DNA of 19,901 nucleotides, from positions 1 to 19,901 of the forward strand of contig JAENVT010000168.1 of the NCBI GenBank assembly GCA_016650435.1. Direction: 5' to 3'. The translations under genes and the position numbers were made by a program. Positions within the stretch are counted from its first letter, which is position 1, and every line of letters starts with the position of its first letter. Positions 14,884 through 19,901 of the stretch are shown here, piece after piece. The notes beneath the pieces are model-generated. The model made no database searches, was not told where the DNA came from, and saw only the letters and a program-made list of their open reading frames with translations. The DNA is from Ilumatobacteraceae bacterium (GTDB lineage Bacteria; Actinomycetota; Acidimicrobiia; Acidimicrobiales; Ilumatobacteraceae).

Positions 14884-16029
14884 TCAGCGGAATTGCCGGA
14901 AGCACGTGCGAATGTCGTCGACGAACAGTTCGGGCTGCTCGAATGCAGCGAAGTGACCACCCTTGGGCTGCTCGGACCAATGCACGATGTTCGGATAGTC
15001 GGCCTCCATCCACGATCGCACCGGAGTGACGATCTCCTTCGGATACACCGCCACGCCGACCGGCACCGAAACTTGCCCACCGCGAGCCTTGCCGAAGCTC
15101 TCCCAATAAATGCGGGCGGAGCTCGTCGCGCTGTTGGTCGCCCAGTAGAGCATCACGTTGTCGAGCAGTTCGTCACGATTCAAGACATTCTCGGGATGGC
15201 CATCGCAATCGGTCCACGCCCAGAACTTCTCCAGGATCCACGCGGCTTGCCCGGCAGGCGAATCGGCAAGGCCGTAGCCAAGCGTCTGTGGTCGGGTCGC
15301 TTGTTGCTTCGAGTAGCCGGAATCCCAGGTCTGGTAGTGCTCCCCGCCCTTCATCGCCCGCAGCTCGTCGGGCTTCGGGTCGGCGTCGAGGCGTGGCCGG
15401 GTGCCCATGGCCAAGGTGATGTGGATGGCTTCGCAGTGCTCGGCGTCTTGGGCGCCGATCGATCGTGTGACCGCCGATCCCCAGTCGCCTCCTTGTGCAA
15501 AGTACCGGTCGTAGCCGAGGCGGGCCATCAGCACGGCCCACGCATCGGCGATGCGCTCGACACCCCATCCGGTCTCGGTGGGTTTGCCGGAGAATCCGAA
15601 TCCAGGAAGTGTCGGGCAGATCACGTGGAACGCGTCAGAAGCCTCGCCACCGTGTTGCGTCGGGTCGGCGAGTGGTTCGATGACCTTGTGGAACTCGACG
15701 ATCGAACCCGGCCAGCCGTGGGTGATGACCAACGGCTTCGCGTCGGGATGCGGTGAGCGTTGATGGATGAAGTGGATGCCGAGTCCGTCGATCGTCGACG
15801 TGAATTGATCGAAGCGATTCAATTGCGATTCGCGAGCTCGCCACTCGTAGCCGTCCGCCCAGTAGGTGCACATGTCCTGAATCCATGCCAGGGGAGCACC
15901 CTGGCTCCAGTCGCCGACCAGTTCTGCCTCGGGCCAGCGAGTCTGTGCGAGTCGCTGGCGGAGATCGTCGAGCACATCATCTGCGACGTCGATTCGGAAC
16001 GGATGAACAGCAGCGTCATCGGAGGCCAT
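14884..16029 (-). CDS. Epoxide hydrolase (EHN plus alpha/beta-hydrolase)
   Basis: A 381-residue protein. Residues 8-115 form the EHN N-terminal domain (FRIDVADDVLDDLRQRLAQT, then RWP). The alpha/beta-hydrolase fold follows, with oxyanion motif HGWPGS (104-109), PTLPGFGFSG (139-148) and nucleophile Asp182 in AQGGDWGSAVTR. The catalytic His is His359 in GGHFAAFEQPELFVDDIR. The Asp nucleophile and lid region indicate a microsomal-type epoxide hydrolase that opens epoxides to diols. The substrate is unknown; detoxification is likely. The start at 16029 is supported by homology and by TATGGT eight bases upstream on the minus strand. It shares orientation with the GNAT gene 26 bases upstream but seems to have its own promoter. 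Confidence 0.92.
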   Translation of the reverse strand: MASDDAAVHPFRIDVADDVLDDLRQRLAQTRWPEAELVGDWSQGAPLAWIQDMCTYWADGYEWRARESQLNRFDQFTSTIDGLGIHFIHQRSPHPDAKPLVITHGWPGSIVEFHKVIEPLADPTQHGGEASDAFHVICPTLPGFGFSGKPTETGWGVERIADAWAVLMARLGYDRYFAQGGDWGSAVTRSIGAQDAEHCEAIHITLAMGTRPRLDADPKPDELRAMKGGEHYQTWDSGYSKQQATRPQTLGYGLADSPAGQAAWILEKFWAWTDCDGHPENVLNRDELLDNVMLYWATNSATSSARIYWESFGKARGGQVSVPVGVAVYPKEIVTPVRSWMEADYPNIVHWSEQPKGGHFAAFEQPELFVDDIRTCFRQFR

Positions 16030-16037
16030 GGTCGCCG

Positions 16038-16043
16038 ACCATA
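16038..16043 (-). promoter_or_regulatory. -10 element TATGGT for the epoxide hydrolase gene
   Basis: On the minus strand TATGGT ends eight bases before the ATG at 16029. It lies in the 26-base gap after the GNAT gene and suggests a separate, leaderless transcript. Confidence 0.4.
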
Positions 16044-16055
16044 CCCGCCGGTACT

Positions 16056-17042
16056 TCAGGTCAGCGGCTTGGCGTATGCCGCCTCGTAGGCGCGCAGTTC
16101 GAACCCCAACTTCGTGTACAGCTGGAACGCGCCGCCTGGGTTCGAGGTGTCGACACCCAACGCAGCCTCTGTCATTCCCCGCGCCTTGATCTCTCTCAGG
16201 CTGGCGGCAAGCAGCGCTCCGGCGATGCCCTTGTTGCGCCATTCCGCATGTGTCGAGATGTACTCCGCGTACCCGCGCAGGTAGCCCATCTCGGCATTCT
16301 CTTTCGGGTTGATGAAGCTCTTGACCTGACCGACCACTGTGTCGCCCGCCCAGGCGATCTTCCACATCGTCTCGTCGCGCAATGGATCGTCGACGAATCG
16401 TTGGAAGTCTTCCTCGACGAACTCCGTGAAGTCCCAGTTGCCCCGAAAATTCTCCCAATGTGCCTCGAAGATCGGACGGAGCATCTCTGGTGTCACGGCG
16501 CGGATTTCGACCCCATCGGGCAGCGGCAGATCGGGAATGTTCTCGAGATCAGATCGCACCAGCGACGCTTCGAACCGCACTGCTTCGTATCCGAGAGACG
16601 TCAGCCACGCTGACTCATTGGTCGGCTCGATGCCGGGTCCGGGATGTGGCGCGTATGCCCGAAAGCGGGCGTTCGCCACGACGGCCGCCATTGGGCGCAG
16701 GTGAGATTCTTGGGCGGCGACCAGCGCCACGAACAGTGATCGATGAATGTGAGCCGGTCGCGTTGGCGAGAACACCACGTAGTCGCGGGAATCGTCGTCG
16801 CGCTGTTCCCAGCTGGTCCTGACGTAGCCCACCGGCTCGCCGCCGGATTCGATCAACATGATGTCGGTCGCCGTATCGCAGTTGGTCAGGTTGGCGTAGG
16901 TGACGTCGAACTGCTCCGCAGTGGGCAGCTCGGTGGAGCCGGCATACCGGTGATAGTCGCCAAGGATCGAAGCCATTGCCGGGTGATCCTCCGGGCCGCG
17001 GTACGGCCGGGCGATATACGGCGCCGGTAGATCCATTTCCAT
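16056..17042 (-). CDS. Double-GNAT acetyltransferase
   Basis: A 328-residue protein with two GNAT-fold halves. The N-terminal half (about 1-160) has a degenerate acetyl-CoA motif but keeps the strand VGYVRTSWEQ and the closing TSLGYEAVRFEASLVR. The C-terminal half (about 175-328) has VEIRAVTPEMLRPIFEAHWE, the motif-A segment STHAEWRNKGIAGALLAASL (263-282), VDTSNPGGAFQLYTKLGFE and a terminal YAKPL. The layout is like mycothiol synthase or other tandem GNATs in actinobacteria, but I see no specific link to mycothiol. Acetyl-CoA is likely bound by the C-terminal half only. TACGGT lies seven bases before the ATG at 17042; a second ATG is two codons in. A longer frame upstream would overlap the divergent UBP gene and is rejected. 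Confidence 0.85.
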   Translation of the reverse strand: MEMDLPAPYIARPYRGPEDHPAMASILGDYHRYAGSTELPTAEQFDVTYANLTNCDTATDIMLIESGGEPVGYVRTSWEQRDDDSRDYVVFSPTRPAHIHRSLFVALVAAQESHLRPMAAVVANARFRAYAPHPGPGIEPTNESAWLTSLGYEAVRFEASLVRSDLENIPDLPLPDGVEIRAVTPEMLRPIFEAHWENFRGNWDFTEFVEEDFQRFVDDPLRDETMWKIAWAGDTVVGQVKSFINPKENAEMGYLRGYAEYISTHAEWRNKGIAGALLAASLREIKARGMTEAALGVDTSNPGGAFQLYTKLGFELRAYEAAYAKPLT

Positions 17043-17049
17043 GGCGAAG

Positions 17050-17055
17050 ACCGTA
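17050..17055 (-). promoter_or_regulatory. -10 element TACGGT for the double-GNAT gene
   Basis: On the minus strand TACGGT ends seven bases before the ATG at 17042, with no Shine-Dalgarno sequence between. Confidence 0.4.
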
Positions 17056-17106
17056 CTGCTGCCCGGTGAACTGCTGGAACGAATTTCCCACCACGGTCTC
17101 GCTCGG

Positions 17107-17112
17107 TACGCT
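17107..17112 (+). promoter_or_regulatory. -10 element TACGCT for the UBP zinc-finger gene
   Basis: TACGCT ends six bases before the ATG at 17119. It supports that start over the upstream in-frame ATG at 17041, which overlaps the divergent GNAT start codon. Confidence 0.45.
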
Positions 17113-17118
17113 GTGGCG

Positions 17119-17418
17119 ATGACGAACGCGGTTTGTTCGCACACCGACACCATCGTGTCCGACGCGCCGCCATCGTCGAATGGATGCGAGGACTGTCTGC
17201 GGATCGGAAGCCGGTGGTTGCACTTACGTCGATGCATGGCATGCGGGCACATCGGTTGCTGTGACAATTCGCCGATGAAGCACGCCACTGCCCACTTCCA
17301 CACGTCGGCTCATCCCATCGTCCAAAGCTTCGAGCCGGGCGAGGATTGGCTGTGGTGCTACGTCGACGAGGTCGGGTTCGAGATCCCGGCGTTGATTCCC
17401 AGTCCCTCGCACCCCTGA
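17119..17418 (+). CDS. UBP-type zinc-finger protein
   Basis: A 99-residue protein that is essentially one ZnF-UBP domain. C6-x-H8, C23-x2-C26, C39-x2-C42, C47-C48, H55, H59, H61 and H65 supply the ligands for a two- or three-zinc fold. WLHLRRCMACGHIGCCDNSP and FEPGEDWLWCYVDEVGFEIP are near-invariant in bacterial members. In eukaryotes the domain binds the C-terminal Gly-Gly of ubiquitin. Bacteria here lack ubiquitin, and the role of the stand-alone domain is unknown; binding of a protein C terminus is a guess. It often occurs in actinobacteria as a single-domain protein. It is divergent from the double-GNAT gene (76-base gap) and converges on the LysE gene with a 16-base gap. Confidence 0.92.
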   Translation: MTNAVCSHTDTIVSDAPPSSNGCEDCLRIGSRWLHLRRCMACGHIGCCDNSPMKHATAHFHTSAHPIVQSFEPGEDWLWCYVDEVGFEIPALIPSPSHP

Positions 17419-17434
17419 CAGAACTGCGCGTTGC

Positions 17435-18076
17435 TTACTTGCCGGCTTTGCGGTGCGGCAGCGCCAACGTGAGCACTCCGAGCCCTACGAGAATGCCGCC
17501 TTCGGCGTAGCGGGTCGCACGCAACTTGGCGGCCCGGCCGCCGAGCCGCGTGCCGAGGCGGGCGCCGATCATCGCGTAGATGCTGTCGGAGCAGAGGCCG
17601 AGAAGGATGTATATCGCTCCCAGCACGAGGGTCTGTGTCCAGATTGGTCCGTGGCCGCGTTGGACGAACTGTGGCAAGAAGGCCAGGAAGAACAGGGCGA
17701 CCTTTGGGTTGAGCAAGCTCACGAGGAAAGCTTCGGCAAACAGCCGCTTCTCGGGCCGCACCGTTGGCGCGGCGACGTCGGCGGAGCGGCGCGCCGAACG
17801 GAGCGACTTCACGCCGAGAACGATGAGGTAGAAACCGCCGACAACTTTGACGGCTGTGAACGCGATCGACGACGCAACAACAACCGCCGATAGCCCGGCA
17901 ACTGCAGCAAGCACATGCACGATCGACGCGGTGTGCACGCCGAGCACCGACACCAGCCCTGCCCGCCGTCCCTGCGACCCGCTGCGGGCGACGATGAAGA
18001 GCACCGCCGGCCCCGGGATCACGAGCAGAACGATCGACGCCGCGATGAAGACGGGGAGTGTGGAGAGCGAGGGCAC
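17435..18076 (-). CDS. LysE/RhtB family amino-acid exporter
   Basis: A 213-residue membrane protein with about six hydrophobic helices. The first contains the family signature IVLLVIPGPAVLFIVARSGS (15-34), followed by GRRAGLVSVLGVHTASIVHV. The central SLRSARRS loop and FLVSLLNPKVALFFLAFLPQ are also typical of LysE/RhtB proteins. They export amino acids or related small metabolites; the substrate cannot be predicted. It begins with GTG at 18076. TATTGT lies six bases upstream on the minus strand and there is no Shine-Dalgarno sequence, compatible with a leaderless mRNA. It follows the WS/DGAT gene in the same orientation after 56 bases, so it may be a separate unit or may also be reached by read-through. 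Confidence 0.92.
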   Translation of the reverse strand: MPSLSTLPVFIAASIVLLVIPGPAVLFIVARSGSQGRRAGLVSVLGVHTASIVHVLAAVAGLSAVVVASSIAFTAVKVVGGFYLIVLGVKSLRSARRSADVAAPTVRPEKRLFAEAFLVSLLNPKVALFFLAFLPQFVQRGHGPIWTQTLVLGAIYILLGLCSDSIYAMIGARLGTRLGGRAAKLRATRYAEGGILVGLGVLTLALPHRKAGK

Positions 18077-18082
18077 AAGGCG

Positions 18083-18088
18083 ACAATA
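18083..18088 (-). promoter_or_regulatory. -10 element TATTGT for the LysE gene
   Basis: On the minus strand TATTGT ends six bases before the GTG at 18076. The match to TANNNT and the spacing make it one of the best leaderless candidates here. Confidence 0.45.
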
Positions 18089-18132
18089 CGCGCCAGCATC
18101 CGGGATCTACAGCGGGATTTCTGACATCGGAC

Positions 18133-19506
18133 TCAGCTGGCGAGGCTGAGCACCACAGGCGATTGGCTGGACGCGTTCGCAGCCGTCTTCCAGCTCGATG
18201 CCAGCTCTGCCATGTCGGTAATCGCTTCGTCGAGACAGGCCATGAACTCCCGGCGTGAATCGACGGCGCCGACAACGCTGCTGACGCCGAGATACACGGT
18301 GTTGTCGTAGCTGAACAACGTGACATTCAACGCCGCGCCGGCCGGCGGTCCGAAGGCGTAGAACTCTTCGACATGCTCGCCGGCGAGATAGAGCGGGCAT
18401 GGCGGGCCGGCAACATTCGAGGCCAGCACATCGACACCTTTCATCATCCCGCCGATGATGCGTCGCGAGATCGGCACACCGAGGCGCTGAATCGCGGCTG
18501 AAACGGAATTGACCCACCGGAGTGCCGGCTCCTGGCGCACAGCAGCGAGATGCTTGCTGACGCGGCGGAGCCGGCCCTCGGTGTCGTTGTCCCCAACGTT
18601 CATGACGATGCGAGCCGGAACGAATTGATTGCCGGCGCGGTCCGCGTTGGCAGCGTCGCGGATGTTGATCGGCATGTGAATGCGAATCCGATCGCAGTCA
18701 GAACCATGTCGAGTGTGGTAACGGTCGAGCGTGTCGAGAACAAGGCTGATGAAGGCATCGTTCAAGCTTGCGCCGGCCTGCTTGCCGGCGTTCCTCAAGG
18801 TTTCGAACGGCAGCGCCATGGTGTCGAGGCACAGCTGGGCTGATCGGCCGGTCATCAGTGGACTGAGTGGTTTGCGTGTCGGCATCACCAGACGGGCGAT
18901 CGAGACGAGGCTTCTGGCGGCTGACTTCAACGACTTGAATGGATGGAGAACGACAGGGCCGATGCGACGGCGGGTGCTCGCGACGGGAGCCGGCACGGAG
19001 ACGACGTCGGCCAGCGCAGGTCGGTGCCGCGGGTTGGGCTCGAGATCGGCCAGCGCTGCCAGCATCAACATCAGTCCGACACCGTCGGCGATGGCGTGGT
19101 GCAGCTTCAACACCAGCGCTCCGCGACCATCGGCGAGTCCGGTGAAGACGCCCAACTGCCACAGCGGTCGCGATCGGTCGAACGGCTCACGAACCCAGTT
19201 CTGCGCTTGGTTGAGGACGTCCTGGTTCTCGGCGTCGCCGCCCAGATCGCCGTAGAAGTAGTGATCGGAAATTTCGAATCGATCGGACTCGACCCAACGC
19301 GGTCGACGACCATCGACGACACGCTGGCGCAGGCGGGGGAGTTGCGTCACCATCCGCTCGGCGGTGGCCCGCATCCGCTCGGGCGACGGCGGTCGCTCCA
19401 GGAACCAGACACTCATCACCGTCGAACGCAGCAGCGGATCTTTCTCGATGTGCCAGATCAACGCATCGCTGCTGCTCATGGTCTCGTCATAGGTGATTCT
19501 GCTCAT
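18133..19506 (-). CDS. WS/DGAT wax ester synthase/diacylglycerol acyltransferase
   Basis: A 457-residue acyltransferase. The active-site motif HHAIADG (136-142) is intact, followed by VGLMLMLAALADLEPNP. REPFDRSRPLWQLGVF (106-121) is the conserved pre-motif segment, and the N terminus has SSSDALIWHIEKD, the usual position of the SPxDxxFL motif. The C-terminal DUF1298 half shows NDAFISLVLDTL, RIHMPINIRD, SNVAGPPCPLYLAG and LNVTLFSYDNTVYLGVSS. Such enzymes esterify fatty acyl-CoA to long-chain alcohols or diacylglycerol, making storage lipids at the membrane. Which product dominates cannot be read from sequence. The start at 19506 is set by GGAG six bases upstream and by homology; a longer frame upstream lacks support. 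Confidence 0.94.
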   Translation of the reverse strand: MSRITYDETMSSSDALIWHIEKDPLLRSTVMSVWFLERPPSPERMRATAERMVTQLPRLRQRVVDGRRPRWVESDRFEISDHYFYGDLGGDAENQDVLNQAQNWVREPFDRSRPLWQLGVFTGLADGRGALVLKLHHAIADGVGLMLMLAALADLEPNPRHRPALADVVSVPAPVASTRRRIGPVVLHPFKSLKSAARSLVSIARLVMPTRKPLSPLMTGRSAQLCLDTMALPFETLRNAGKQAGASLNDAFISLVLDTLDRYHTRHGSDCDRIRIHMPINIRDAANADRAGNQFVPARIVMNVGDNDTEGRLRRVSKHLAAVRQEPALRWVNSVSAAIQRLGVPISRRIIGGMMKGVDVLASNVAGPPCPLYLAGEHVEEFYAFGPPAGAALNVTLFSYDNTVYLGVSSVVGAVDSRREFMACLDEAITDMAELASSWKTAANASSQSPVVLSLAS

Positions 19507-19766
19507 GAGCTTCTCCAAGATGGCATCACAGGGTGCAGCCTCCGGCGAGGTCACATCTATATATCTATCGGCGTGAAGTGCACCGCAATTGAGCGATTGC
19601 TGGATGCCACTCCTACTGGACCAGCGCCGTTTCATCACCTCCTGAGCCCCAACGGAGACAACGTGCCTGACAGGGCATGACACCACCAGTCGCAGGAAGC
19701 GCCCTCAGAGCGGATAACGTCATCCGTCAGCCGTCGACGACGGCCCATCTTGTGAAGGAATAGGCA
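19507..19766. other. Divergent intergenic region before csp and WS/DGAT
   Basis: This 260-base gap is the longest in the window. It holds an AT-rich patch (CTATATATCTATC, 19556-19568) that stands out in GC-rich DNA and could be the -10 region for the minus-strand WS/DGAT gene. GATAAC (19713-19718) is a weak plus-strand -10 candidate for csp. A short inverted repeat GCCGTCG-A-CGACGGC (19730-19744) lies 22 bases before the csp start. Small frames here have no coding support. Cold-shock genes often have a structured leader, and the gap leaves room for one. Confidence 0.5.
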
Positions 19767-19901
19767 ATGGCCACAGGCACCGTAAAGTTTTTCAACGCCG
19801 AAAAAGGTTTCGGCTTCATCTCTCGAGAAGGCGGCAGCGACGTGTTCGTCCACTTCTCCAACATCGAAGGCAGTGGCTACAAGTCGCTCAACGAGGGCGA
19901 C
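19767..19901 (+). CDS. Cold-shock protein (CspA family), N-terminal part
   Basis: Forty-five residues are visible before the window ends, out of about 65-70 for the family. They show the nucleic-acid-binding motifs KGFGFI (RNP1) and VFVHF (RNP2) after [14 protein letters not shown]. These proteins bind single-stranded RNA or DNA and act as RNA chaperones. A clear Shine-Dalgarno sequence, AAGGAA (19755-19760), lies six bases before the ATG, unlike the leaderless-type genes nearby. An inverted repeat at 19730-19744 would form a small hairpin in the leader. Confidence 0.95.
   Translation, partial: MATGTVKFFNAEKGFGFISREGGSDVFVHFSNIEGSGYKSLNEGD

Noticed and set aside
17041..17118. Earlier ATG at 17041 for the UBP zinc-finger gene
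   Set aside because: It shares bases with the divergent GNAT start codon, has no family support, and the TANNNT element lies downstream of it.

Overview
The window is dense, high-GC DNA from an actinobacterium. The DUF2469 gene directly upstream of yraN is an actinobacterial arrangement, and GTG starts are common. The mix of a bkd operon, a WS/DGAT wax-ester synthase, a double-GNAT protein, an epoxide hydrolase and a UBP zinc-finger protein suggests an Acidimicrobiia-like (Ilumatobacter-type) lineage, but that placement is inference. I see no rRNA, tRNA, CRISPR array, insertion sequence or phage gene. No stretch over 300 bases lacks a gene; the longest gap is about 260 bases, before the cold-shock gene.

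Layout. Positions 1-629 hold the end of a DUF2469 gene and yraN (+). Facing them on the minus strand (626-942) are two tiny genes: a 36-residue one-helix membrane peptide and a 67-residue CxxC protein. Plus-strand genes follow for a PaaG-like enoyl-CoA hydratase/isomerase (966-1742) and an exported, membrane-anchored protein of unknown function (1779-2606). Then come rpe (-), an RlmD/TrmA-type Fe-S RNA methyltransferase (+), two tandem flavodoxin-fold oxidoreductase paralogues (-) and an MFS transporter (+). An SDR/GNAT pair (-) follows. Next is a branched-chain 2-oxoacid dehydrogenase operon, bkdA-bkdB-bkdC (11944 down to 8348, -). The remainder is a secreted subtilisin-like protease (+), a perfect 17-bp inverted repeat, an ApbA/PanE-type reductase (+), an epoxide hydrolase (-), a double-GNAT acetyltransferase (-), a UBP zinc-finger protein (+), a LysE-type exporter (-), a WS/DGAT acyltransferase (-) and the start of a cold-shock gene (+).

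How the genes fit together. BkdA, BkdB and BkdC would convert branched-chain 2-oxoacids to acyl-CoAs. The enoyl-CoA hydratase/isomerase and the wax-ester/triacylglycerol synthase act on acyl-CoAs too, so the window has a loose lipid/acyl-CoA theme. The remaining genes look like unrelated short transcription units.

The most striking structural feature is how transcripts begin. Eleven transcription-unit-leading genes have a TANNNT hexamer only 5-9 bases before the start codon, as expected for leaderless mRNAs. The leading genes with good Shine-Dalgarno sequences (bkdA, the protease, WS/DGAT, csp) lack it. Genes inside operons are joined by ATGA overlaps, and several convergent neighbours overlap or abut at their 3' ends.
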